Assembly: GCA_036310525.1 (NCBI GenBank)
Contig: JAXJRQ010000096.1
Location: 1 to 9,845, forward strand
DNA: 9,845 nt
Reading direction: 5' to 3'
DNA from: UBA4716 sp036310525
GTDB taxonomy: Bacteria; Bacillota; Clostridia; UBA1381
The stretch's first letter is position 1. Every line of letters starts with the position of its first letter. The translations under genes were made by a program, and so were the position numbers. Below the pieces are notes generated by a model. It did not search any database. It was not told where the DNA came from and was given only the letters and a program-made list of their open reading frames with translations. Below, in pieces: positions 1 through 6,582 of this stretch.

Positions 1-1
1 A

Positions 2-595
2 TTATGCACAACACTTGGTGCGGCTGTTCTTAAGTGGTTTGTAAAAGAATTTGAAAATATGCCCAAAATGGTTGTGAAGAAAATAGGTTGCGGCATCGGT
101 AAGGAAAAATTCACTGCACCTAATTGCCTTAGAGCTTTCTGGGGTGAAATTATTTCAACGGGTGCAAACAGCGAAACAACAGCGCTTGAATGTATAGTGG
201 ATGATATGACCGCAGAAGCAATCAGCTTTGTTCAGAATCGTTTATCAGAGCAGGGAGCAGACGAAGTTTATACATCAGCTATTCAGATGTCGCAGAGCCG
301 TCACGGCATAAAGCTTACATGTATATGCGATAATCAAGTAGCAGACGATTTGGCGGTAATTATGTTAAGACTAACAACAGCAACAAGTGTACGTCGTACT
401 TCGTATATGACCTACAGTATGAAGCCTGTTACCGAAACAAAGCAGACCAAGTATGGTGATGTGAAGGTCAAGACATATTCTGGTTACGGAATAGATAGAA
501 TAAAGCCGGTATATAAAGATATTGAAGAAATTGCAATCAAAAATAATATGCCGATTAACGATGCCTACGCAAAGGTCATTGAAGAAATTAAATAA
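2..595 (+). CDS. larC: LarC, nickel-pincer cofactor nickel chelatase (C-terminal part, 5' end outside window)
   Basis: LarC inserts nickel into pyridinium-3,5-bisthiocarboxylic acid mononucleotide, the last step in making the nickel-pincer nucleotide cofactor of lactate racemase and related LarA-type enzymes (known of the family). The reading frame is open to the left edge, so the Met codon at 59 is internal; about 197 residues are visible. The first ones, TTLGAAVLKWF, match the family's TPTGAALLK stretch, followed by KKIGCGIGK and a conserved acidic VDDMTAEA block near nt 197-220 that opens the C-terminal (LarC2) domain. SAIQMSQSRHG and ATSVRR are further family blocks. In Lactiplantibacillus plantarum the two halves of LarC are joined by a programmed frameshift; here the visible junction is in one frame. 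The gene ends at a strong terminator, so it is last in its unit. The nickel enzyme it serves is not in the window. The family call is firm; the N-terminal half is unseen. Confidence 0.9.
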   Translation, partial: LCTTLGAAVLKWFVKEFENMPKMVVKKIGCGIGKEKFTAPNCLRAFWGEIISTGANSETTALECIVDDMTAEAISFVQNRLSEQGADEVYTSAIQMSQSRHGIKLTCICDNQVADDLAVIMLRLTTATSVRRTSYMTYSMKPVTETKQTKYGDVKVKTYSGYGIDRIKPVYKDIEEIAIKNNMPINDAYAKVIEEIK

Positions 596-602
596 AATCT
601 CT

Positions 603-640
603 AAGGAGTGGTCATTTTTATGACCGCTCCTTGTTATTTT
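603..640 (+). terminator. Rho-independent terminator after larC
   Basis: Inverted repeat 603-614 / 621-632 gives a 12-bp stem with one G-U wobble and a 6-base T-rich loop. It is followed by a T-rich tail (TTGTTATTTT, 631-640). It starts 8 bases after the larC stop and separates larC from the aminotransferase promoter. Confidence 0.88.
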
Positions 641-662
641 CGACAAAAATTATAAACGCCAC

Positions 663-691
663 TTGAATATTTGTGCAGTTTGTAATATAAT
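663..691 (+). promoter_or_regulatory. Sigma-A-type promoter of the aminotransferase gene
   Basis: The -35 is TTGAAT (663-668) and the -10 is TATAAT (686-691), with a 17-base spacer. A second overlapping TATAAT at 691-696 lies 22 bases from the -35 and is less well placed. The expected transcript start near 698 gives a short leader with a Shine-Dalgarno sequence. The promoter lies just after the larC terminator. Confidence 0.75.
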
Positions 692-710
692 ATAATGTGA
701 TATAAATTGA

Positions 711-716
711 GAGGAG
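711..716 (+). promoter_or_regulatory. Ribosome binding site that decides the aminotransferase start
   Basis: GAGGAG ends one base before the first ATG (718), too close for initiation there, but ten bases before the in-frame ATG at 727. The next ATG at 742 would be about 25 bases away. The start at 727 is therefore preferred. Confidence 0.65.
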
Positions 717-726
717 TATGTTAAGT

Positions 727-2016
727 ATGTTATATACCGAGATGTCGAAAGCTGAACTTCTTGAATTAAAAGACAGTATTTCGAAGCAGTATGATGAAAT
801 GAAAGCTAAAAATCTGAAATTGGATATGTCGAGAGGAAAGCCCAATATTGAACAGCTTGACTTATCCATGGGAATGATTGATACACTCGCATCCTCGCAT
901 GCACTCACTTGTGAACAGGGGATAGACTGCAGAAACTACGGTGTTCTTGATGGTATCGTAGAGGCGAAAAGATTATTAAGCGAAATGATAGAATGTCCCA
1001 TTGATAATATTATTATATACGGAAACTCAAGTCTTAATGTTATGTACGATACAGTTGCACGCTCATATACGCATGGTGTAATGGGTTCAACTCCATGGGC
1101 AAAGCTTGACAAAGTAAAGTTTCTTTGTCCTGTTCCTGGTTACGACAGACATTTTGCAATTACTGAATTTTTCGGTGCTGAAATGATAAATATTCCAATG
1201 AATGACGATGGTCCTGACATGGATATGGTTGAGGAATACGTCAATAACGACCCGACAGTAAAAGGTATATGGTGTGTTCCTAAGTACTCAAATCCTTCAG
1301 GTATTTCATATTCCGATGAAGTTGTAAGACGTTTTGCAAACCTGAAGCCTGCAGCAGAAGATTTCAGAATTTACTGGGATAATGCTTATTGCATACATCA
1401 TCTTTATGATGAAGAAGAAAAGCAGGACCATATCCTTGAAATTCTGTTGGAATGTGCAAAAGCAGGAAATCCTGATATTGTATTCAAATTCTGCTCAACT
1501 TCAAAGGTAACATTCCCGGGTTCGGGTATTGCTGCAATTTCTGCATCTAAGGCAAACCTTGATTTTATTAAGAAGCAGATGACAATCCAGACTATCGGAC
1601 ACGATAAGCTTAACCAATTAAGACATTCGGAATTTTTCGGGGATTTCAATGGTATGCTTGAGCATATGAAAAAGCATGCGGCTGTATTGAGACCGAAATT
1701 TGAAACAGTTCTTAATATCCTTGACAGCGAACTTTCACAGACAGGCGTTGCAACATGGACAAATCCGAAGGGCGGATACTTTATTGCACTTGACACAATG
1801 GACGGATGTGCAAAGAAGGTTGTTTCTATGTGTGCAGATGCAGGCGTAACACTTACCGGAGCAGGTGCAACATATCCTTATGGTAAGGATCCCAAGGATT
1901 CAAACATAAGAATTGCGCCTACGTATCCTTCAAATGACGAACTTGCTCTTGCATGTAAAATACTTACAATATGTGTAAAGCTTGCAAGTATCGAAAAAAT
2001 TCTTGAATGTAAATAA
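727..2016 (+). CDS. PLP-dependent aminotransferase, aspartate aminotransferase type (PF12897-like)
   Basis: Fold-type I PLP enzyme, 429 residues from the preferred start at 727; the longest frame starts at 718 and adds three residues. Visible elements are the N-terminal LDMSRGKPN motif, the cofactor-phosphate region YGNSSLNVMYD, NPSG at residues 189-192, DNAY with Asp218 (pyridine nitrogen) and Tyr221, the Schiff-base lysine Lys260 in STSKVTFPGSG, and NIRIAPTYP with Arg395 for the substrate carboxylate. The SRGKPN start and the overall pattern fit the Asp_aminotransf family (formerly annotated MocR-type or alanine-glyoxylate aminotransferase), whose studied mycobacterial member Rv3722c is the main aspartate aminotransferase. 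Transfer of the amino group between aspartate and 2-oxoglutarate is thus the likely reaction, by inference; substrate choice cannot be read from sequence. There is no GntR domain, so it is not a MocR regulator. It is cytosolic and is a single-gene transcription unit with its own promoter and terminator. Confidence 0.87.
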   Translation: MLYTEMSKAELLELKDSISKQYDEMKAKNLKLDMSRGKPNIEQLDLSMGMIDTLASSHALTCEQGIDCRNYGVLDGIVEAKRLLSEMIECPIDNIIIYGNSSLNVMYDTVARSYTHGVMGSTPWAKLDKVKFLCPVPGYDRHFAITEFFGAEMINIPMNDDGPDMDMVEEYVNNDPTVKGIWCVPKYSNPSGISYSDEVVRRFANLKPAAEDFRIYWDNAYCIHHLYDEEEKQDHILEILLECAKAGNPDIVFKFCSTSKVTFPGSGIAAISASKANLDFIKKQMTIQTIGHDKLNQLRHSEFFGDFNGMLEHMKKHAAVLRPKFETVLNILDSELSQTGVATWTNPKGGYFIALDTMDGCAKKVVSMCADAGVTLTGAGATYPYGKDPKDSNIRIAPTYPSNDELALACKILTICVKLASIEKILECK

Positions 2017-2024
2017 TTTTATAT

Positions 2025-2068
2025 AAAACCGTTTCTTTAACCGTAGCAGTTTAAAGAAGCGGTTTTTT
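2025..2068 (+). terminator. Rho-independent terminator after the aminotransferase gene
   Basis: Inverted repeat 2025-2040 / 2051-2066 forms a stem of up to 16 bp with one G-U wobble and a 10-base loop. The 3' arm runs into six T residues (2063-2068). It begins 8 bases after the stop codon and isolates this gene from the ruvA operon. Confidence 0.92.
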
Positions 2069-2138
2069 ACGTTATAAATATTAATCTTACAAGTATATAA
2101 CATGGTTCTTACAATAAATTTTGACAGGCGTGTTTTGG

Positions 2139-2167
2139 TTGACACAAATCTAAAAATAAGCTATAAT
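2139..2167 (+). promoter_or_regulatory. Consensus sigma-A promoter of the ruvA operon
   Basis: A perfect -35 TTGACA (2139-2144) and a perfect -10 TATAAT (2162-2167) are separated by 17 bases, with AT-rich flanks. The expected start is near 2174, giving a leader of about 30 bases to the ruvA ATG. A second TTGACA at 2121-2126 has no matching -10. I see no operator. No LexA-type site could be identified by eye, so damage control of ruvAB is neither shown nor excluded. Confidence 0.85.
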
Positions 2168-2204
2168 TATATTGGATAAGTTTTAAATTACCGGGAGAAA
2201 AGAA

Positions 2205-2801
2205 ATGTATTATTATATAAAAGGAACACTTGTGCATAAGGATACGGATTTTGTTGTGGTGGATGCAAACGGAGTCGGCTATAAAATATTCACTTCGACT
2301 GCAACCGTACAGGATTTAGGAATAGAAATGAATAGCGAAGTGTTGATGTACACATATCTTCATGTTCGTGAGGATGCACAGATTTTATACGGATTTAAGA
2401 CTCGTGAAGAACATGGCATGTTTTTGACATTACTATCTGTAAATGGGGTAGGCCCCAAAGCCGCATTATCTATTTTATCTGCGGCAACACCTTCGCAGCT
2501 TGCGGCGGCAGTTATAACTGATGATGTTAAAACGATTACAAAAGCTCAGGGTGTAGGGCCTAAGCTCGCACAAAGAATAATTCTTGAATTAAGGGATAAG
2601 ATTAAAAATGAAGATCTTGACCTTGGTGCATACGATGTTGTGGCTGACGAAATTCCTTCTACCGACAGTATGAGTGAAGCTGTTTCTGCATTAGTTGCAC
2701 TTGGTTATTCACCGCAGGATGCGAAAAAAGCAGTGAGTGGTGTTGATGGTTCTTTAAGCGTAGAAGATATTATTAAAAAGGCACTTATGAAGTTGTTTTA
2801 G
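2205..2801 (+). CDS. ruvA: Holliday junction branch migration protein RuvA
   Basis: RuvA is the junction-binding subunit of RuvAB: tetramers hold the four-way DNA junction while RuvB hexamers pump DNA through it in recombinational repair. The protein has 198 residues, the usual length. Residues 1-63 are the OB-fold domain (start MYYYIKGTL, with VREDAQILYGF near its end). The middle domain carries two helix-hairpin-helix motifs, NGVGPKAA (80-87) and GVGPKLAQRI (116-125), which contact the DNA backbone. An acidic flexible linker leads to the RuvB-binding domain III (SEAVSALVALGYSPQDAKKAV and the end). The start is fixed by GGGAG at 2193-2197, seven bases upstream. It is the first gene of the operon; the Shine-Dalgarno of ruvB overlaps its stop codon. 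No ruvC lies beside it in this window. Confidence 0.96.
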   Translation: MYYYIKGTLVHKDTDFVVVDANGVGYKIFTSTATVQDLGIEMNSEVLMYTYLHVREDAQILYGFKTREEHGMFLTLLSVNGVGPKAALSILSAATPSQLAAAVITDDVKTITKAQGVGPKLAQRIILELRDKIKNEDLDLGAYDVVADEIPSTDSMSEAVSALVALGYSPQDAKKAVSGVDGSLSVEDIIKKALMKLF

Positions 2802-2805
2802 GAGG
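2800..2805 (+). promoter_or_regulatory. Ribosome binding site fixing the TTG start of ruvB
   Basis: A perfect AGGAGG overlaps the ruvA stop codon (2799-2801) and lies seven bases before TTG at 2813. An in-frame TAA at 2807-2809 rules out any earlier start. There is no ATG or GTG near, so TTG is the start. Confidence 0.85.
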
Positions 2806-2812
2806 TTAAGCT

Positions 2813-3820
2813 TTGTTTGACGAGGATGAAAGATTTGTAAGCGGCGGATTTATAAGCGAGGATGCGGATATCGAGGTTGGACTTCGTCCGCAGAGCCTTA
2901 GTGAATACGTCGGACAGGAAAAGGCAAAAAATAATCTTGAAATATACATAAAAGCTGCAATTGAAAGAAAAGAAGCACTTGATCATGTGTTGCTGTATGG
3001 CCCTCCGGGACTTGGAAAAACAACTCTTGCGGGAATTATTGCTAAGGAAATGGGTGTAAATATCAGAATAACATCAGGTCCGGCAATAGAAAAAGCAGGC
3101 GATTTAGCGGCGATACTTACTAATTTATCAGAACATGATATTTTGTTTATTGATGAAATACACAGAATGTCAAGAACTGTAGAGGAAATTCTGTATCCTG
3201 CCATGGAAGACTATGCGCTTGATATAATTATAGGCAAGGGACCTGCAGCAAAATCAATCAGAATTGATTTACCTAAATTTACATTAATTGGTGCAACAAC
3301 CCGTGCAGGACTTCTTACAGCACCTTTAAGAGACAGATTTGGTGTAATTTCAAGACTTGAACTATATACGCCTGACGAACTTAAATCAATAGTAGTTCGT
3401 AATGCAGGAATACTTGATGTCGAAATTGACGAAGAAGGAGCGGCGGAAATTGCATCACGTTCAAGAGGAACGCCGAGAATTGCCAATAGATTTCTGAAGC
3501 GTGTGCGTGATTTTGCTCAGGTGAAGCATAACGGTGTCATTACATGGCAGGTTGCCGCCGATGCTTTGAAGCAGATGGAAGTGGACGAGCTTGGACTTGA
3601 TATAATAGACAGCCGTATGATAAAAACAATGATTGAAAGTTTTGGTGGCGGTCCTGTAGGTCTTGATACTCTTGCCGCAACAATAGGCGAAGAGCCCAAC
3701 ACTATTGAAGATGTGTATGAACCGTATCTTTTACAGCTTGGGTTTATAGCAAGAACACCAAGAGGCCGATGTGCAACAAAGCTTGCATATGAGCATTTCG
3801 GATTGCCATTTCCAGAATGA
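2813..3820 (+). CDS. ruvB: Holliday junction branch migration ATPase RuvB
   Basis: RuvB is the AAA+ hexameric motor that drives branch migration with RuvA. It has 335 residues, a normal length, and initiates at TTG. Visible elements are the N-terminal LRPQSLSEYVGQ; Walker A GPPGLGKTT (63-71); Walker B with D114-E115-I116-H117; sensor 1 GATTRAG (160-166, the RuvB signature); the arginine-finger region PLRDRFG; sensor 2 GTPRIANR (Arg222); and a C-terminal winged-helix DNA-binding domain (about 258-335) with GGGPVGLDTLAA and RTPRGR. All key residues are intact, so the protein should be active. It lies 11 bases after ruvA and 33 bases before the amidase gene, with no terminator between, which suggests one transcript. 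The family is essentially universal in bacteria and the call is not in doubt. Confidence 0.97.
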   Translation: MFDEDERFVSGGFISEDADIEVGLRPQSLSEYVGQEKAKNNLEIYIKAAIERKEALDHVLLYGPPGLGKTTLAGIIAKEMGVNIRITSGPAIEKAGDLAAILTNLSEHDILFIDEIHRMSRTVEEILYPAMEDYALDIIIGKGPAAKSIRIDLPKFTLIGATTRAGLLTAPLRDRFGVISRLELYTPDELKSIVVRNAGILDVEIDEEGAAEIASRSRGTPRIANRFLKRVRDFAQVKHNGVITWQVAADALKQMEVDELGLDIIDSRMIKTMIESFGGGPVGLDTLAATIGEEPNTIEDVYEPYLLQLGFIARTPRGRCATKLAYEHFGLPFPE

Positions 3821-3853
3821 ATTAATTAAAAAAATATGTAAAGGAGTAAAGTT

Positions 3854-5476
3854 ATGAAAAAGCTGCAGATATTTTTGCTGTTATGTGTAATGTTCTTTTC
3901 CAATGCTGTGCCTGTAATGTCGGCAGAGAGCATGAAGCTTGAATATGACGGGAAAATGCATGAATATACGGGTTCGGTTTTCAACCTTGTTGTCAGCAAC
4001 AAAAAGCTTAATGAATTACCCATGCCGCCTATTATTTTCAATGACAGAGCTCTTGTACCTATACGTGAAATTTTCGAGGAAATGGGCGCAAAAGTCAGCT
4101 ATGAAGGTTCAGAACAGAAGGTAGAGGTTGAATACGGAAATACATATATCAGAATGTATATAAACGATAATCTGGCATATGTAAACGGAAAAAAACATTC
4201 TATCCCTGATAATGTTGTGCCCAAATTAATCAGTAAAGCAGGCGGAGAAACAAAAACCATGGTTCCTGTAAGGTTTATAAGTGAAACCATTGGTGTCGAT
4301 GTGAATTTTGTGAGCGAGCATGAAACAATTCTTGTTAATTCACCTGAATATGATTTTTCATTGGCACAGACTCCGACGCCTACTACAGAGCCTGAAACTC
4401 AAAAAATAATAGAAAATGTTTCATATACCGTTAAGGGTAGTAATTCAATTGCCGTGCTTGTAGAGGGCAGTACAAATATAAATGATTACTCTGATTTTAA
4501 AATGACACAACCAAGTAGGGTAGTGCTTGATATTCCGGGATTTGAAATGGGGCATCTTGCTGATCTGGAGATAGATGATGTAGATGGTGTTGCAGGGATA
4601 AGACTTGGTGCAGACGCTGAAAGAGCAAGAGTTGTTATTGATATTGATACCGGTATCTCGTCGTATGATGTGGAAAAAGTGTCTGATACTGATATTGAAA
4701 TAACGGTAAAAACCACAAAAGCAACACCGGCAACAGCTACACCGAAACCGACAGCTACACCAAAACCAGGAAGAACACCAAAACCGTCTGCATCACCGAC
4801 GGCAAAGCCTACAGCCACACCGAAACCAACGCCTAAGCCAACACCAAAATGGTCTGCTGCGCCTTCGTCAGACAGACTGATTATTCTGGACTCAGGTCAC
4901 GGTGGAAAAGACAGCGGTGCAGTAGGTATGCTTGATGAAGAACCGGTATACGAAAAAGACCTTACTTTATCTATCGCCAAAAAGGTCAAAGAAATACTTG
5001 TAAGCAGAGGTTATAAAGTTGAAATGACCAGAACAAAAGATGTTTATCTTGAGCTTACAGAGCCACCAAGACAGGCGAATGAACGTAATGCGGCTTTGTT
5101 TGCAAGTATACATATAAATTCTGCTGAAAATGCCGAAGCTAATGGTGTTGAGGTGTATTATTCCGAATTAAATAACGAGGATAATTACGGAACAACAAGT
5201 TCAGTGTTAGCAAAAAATATCCTCAGCAGAATGCTGTATCACATGGAAGCAAAAAACAGAGGCGTTAAGACGGCCGATCATGCGGTTACCAAACGCTGTG
5301 TGATGCCTGCTGTACTTATTGAAGTTGGCTTCATTTCAAATGAGGATGAAGTAGCTAAAATGTGTACAGAAAGCTATCAGCAAAAAGCCGCACAGGGTAT
5401 TGCGGAAGGTATTATAAACACAATGAAAAAGATAGAAATACCCGAAAAAACTGACGATACAGAGGAAGATGAATGA
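3854..5476 (+). CDS. Secreted N-acetylmuramoyl-L-alanine amidase (stalk + AMIN + Amidase_3)
   Basis: Zinc amidase cleaving the bond between N-acetylmuramic acid and L-alanine in peptidoglycan, outside the membrane. It has 540 residues. A Sec signal peptide (MKK, hydrophobic core, likely cut after SA at residue 24) is followed by a copper-amine-oxidase-N-like 'stalk' domain (PF07833, about 29-165, with two LVP/MVP-type blocks), a short TP linker, an AMIN domain (about 187-288), a long Thr/Pro/Lys linker (about 289-338) and the Amidase_3 catalytic domain (about 341-525). Zinc ligands are His349 (DSGHGG), Glu367 (YEKDLTL) and His420 (ASIHINS); Glu490 in LIEVGFISN is the catalytic glutamate. All are present. 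AMIN domains in this family bind the cell wall or direct localisation. The tail is acidic. AAAGGAG lies seven bases before the ATG, and the stop overlaps the queA start. The catalytic call is firm; a role in division, growth or sporulation is open. Confidence 0.93.
   Translation: MKKLQIFLLLCVMFFSNAVPVMSAESMKLEYDGKMHEYTGSVFNLVVSNKKLNELPMPPIIFNDRALVPIREIFEEMGAKVSYEGSEQKVEVEYGNTYIRMYINDNLAYVNGKKHSIPDNVVPKLISKAGGETKTMVPVRFISETIGVDVNFVSEHETILVNSPEYDFSLAQTPTPTTEPETQKIIENVSYTVKGSNSIAVLVEGSTNINDYSDFKMTQPSRVVLDIPGFEMGHLADLEIDDVDGVAGIRLGADAERARVVIDIDTGISSYDVEKVSDTDIEITVKTTKATPATATPKPTATPKPGRTPKPSASPTAKPTATPKPTPKPTPKWSAAPSSDRLIILDSGHGGKDSGAVGMLDEEPVYEKDLTLSIAKKVKEILVSRGYKVEMTRTKDVYLELTEPPRQANERNAALFASIHINSAENAEANGVEVYYSELNNEDNYGTTSSVLAKNILSRMLYHMEAKNRGVKTADHAVTKRCVMPAVLIEVGFISNEDEVAKMCTESYQQKAAQGIAEGIINTMKKIEIPEKTDDTEEDE
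4721..4850 (+). repeat. Low-complexity repeat coding the Thr/Pro/Lys linker of the amidase
   Basis: Irregular short repeats of the type ACACC(G/A)AAACC encode runs of ATPKP, TPKP and PTA between the AMIN and catalytic domains. The composition (A- and C-rich on the + strand) differs from the rest of the gene. It probably forms an extended spacer in the cell wall, and its length is likely to vary between strains by slippage (inference). Confidence 0.7.
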
Positions 5477-6498
5477 GAACATCAGATTTTTACTACGATT
5501 TACCGCAGGAGCTGATTGCACAGGAACCGTTAGCCGTGAGAAGTAACTCACGGTTGATGGTCTTGGATAAAAACAACGGTAAAATTGAACATAAGCATTT
5601 TTATGATATTGCCGACATGCTTAATGAAGGCGATACGCTTATACTTAACGATACAAAGGTACTTCCGGCACGGTTGTATGGCGTGAAGGAAGAAACGGGC
5701 GGTGCAATAGAGTTTTTGCTTCTGCATAAGCATACACTTGATACATGGGAAGTTATTCTTAAGCCCGGCAGAAAAGCTAAGCCGGGGGCAAGATTTGTTT
5801 TCGGAAACGGCGAGCTTAAAGCAGAAATCCTTGAGGTAATAAATGACGGAAACCGACTTGTGAAATTTGAATACGAGGGTGTTTTTGAAGAAGTCCTTGA
5901 CAGACTTGGAGAAATGCCGCTGCCACCGTATATTACAAAAAAACTTGAGGATAAAGACCGTTATCAAACGGTATATGCAAAACATCCGGGGAGTGCTGCA
6001 GCACCAACTGCCGGATTGCATTTTACGCCTGAGCTTATGGAAAAAATAAGAAATAAAGGTGTAAATATCGGATACGTGACACTCCATGTAGGGCTCGGAA
6101 CCTTCAGACCGGTTAAAGCTGATGAAATAAGTGAGCATAAAATGCATTCGGAATTTTATGTTTTGTCAAAAGAAACAGCAGAGCTTGTAAATAGAACAAA
6201 GGCATCGGGAAAAAGAGTAATTTCTGTTGGAACTACGGCTACGAGGGTGCTTGAAACCGTTGGAGCGGAAAATAGTATTTTGAGCGAAAAGACAGGATGG
6301 ACAGATATATTTATATATCCGGGAAAAGAGTTTAATGTTATTGATGCACTTATAACTAATTTTCACCTGCCTGAATCAACGCTCGTTATGCTTGTAAGCG
6401 CTCTTGCAGGACGCGAAAATGTCTTGAATGCTTATAACGAAGCAGTACAGGAAAAATACAGATTTTTCTCATTTGGCGATGCTATGTTTATTCGATAA
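5473..6498 (+). CDS. queA: S-adenosylmethionine:tRNA ribosyltransferase-isomerase QueA
   Basis: QueA transfers and rearranges the ribosyl part of S-adenosylmethionine onto 7-aminomethyl-7-deazaguanine (preQ1) in tRNA, giving epoxyqueuosine. It has 341 residues, the normal length. Family motifs in order are DFYYDLPQELIAQEP at the N-terminus, SRLMVLD, NDTKVLPARL (from Asn59), SAAAPTAGLHFT (174-185), HVGLGTFRPV (from His205) and TNFHLPEST (from Asn296). All are intact. The ATG overlaps the amidase stop as ATGA, with GAGGA at 5462-5466 six bases upstream, so translation is probably coupled to the amidase gene. It is followed after 84 bases by tgt, which supplies its tRNA substrate, so two successive queuosine steps are encoded together. 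The window holds no QueG/QueH homologue for the final reduction. Confidence 0.97.
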   Translation: MRTSDFYYDLPQELIAQEPLAVRSNSRLMVLDKNNGKIEHKHFYDIADMLNEGDTLILNDTKVLPARLYGVKEETGGAIEFLLLHKHTLDTWEVILKPGRKAKPGARFVFGNGELKAEILEVINDGNRLVKFEYEGVFEEVLDRLGEMPLPPYITKKLEDKDRYQTVYAKHPGSAAAPTAGLHFTPELMEKIRNKGVNIGYVTLHVGLGTFRPVKADEISEHKMHSEFYVLSKETAELVNRTKASGKRVISVGTTATRVLETVGAENSILSEKTGWTDIFIYPGKEFNVIDALITNFHLPESTLVMLVSALAGRENVLNAYNEAVQEKYRFFSFGDAMFIR

Positions 6499-6570
6499 TG
6501 AAACTGTGATGTATCATTATTGTATACTCAATGTTTATCAGCAAAAAATAAACGTATATTAAAAAGGATA

Positions 6571-6575
6571 AAGGA
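6571..6575 (+). promoter_or_regulatory. Ribosome binding site that decides the tgt start
   Basis: AAGGA lies seven bases before the ATG at 6583. The longer in-frame start at 6520 has no Shine-Dalgarno sequence and would add 21 residues (start MYTQCLSAKN) that do not look like the family. Confidence 0.75.
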
Positions 6576-6582
6576 AAACAAA

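Noticed and set aside
718..726. ATG at 718 as the aminotransferase start
   Set aside because: The Shine-Dalgarno GAGGAG ends only one base before it; the ATG at 727 has workable spacing.
2121..2126. Upstream TTGACA as a second independent ruvA promoter
   Set aside because: No -10-like hexamer is found 16-18 bases downstream; kept only as a curiosity next to the real promoter.
4486..4818. 110-residue Val/Gly/Ala-rich frame on the - strand
   Set aside because: It is the mirror of the repetitive Thr/Pro/Lys linker; the repeat G-V-A-F pattern is explained by that low-complexity DNA.
5548..6147. 199-residue open frame on the - strand opposite queA
   Set aside because: It lies wholly antisense to a clearly recognised queA, has no recognisable motif and an odd Cys/Phe/Lys-rich composition, and no promoter was noticed.
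6523..6528. TATACT as a -10 for a separate tgt promoter
   Set aside because: No acceptable -35 lies 16-18 bases upstream (GAAACT at best), so it is not supported beyond chance in AT-rich DNA.
6520..6582. N-terminal extension of Tgt from an upstream ATG
   Set aside because: There is no ribosome binding site and the 21 extra residues do not resemble the family; the ATG at 6583 has AAGGA at seven bases and gives the usual length.
5473..6582. A preQ1 riboswitch controlling queA or tgt
   Set aside because: queA begins inside the amidase gene, and the 84-base gap before tgt shows no preQ1 aptamer-like stem-loop with the C-rich/A-rich tail.
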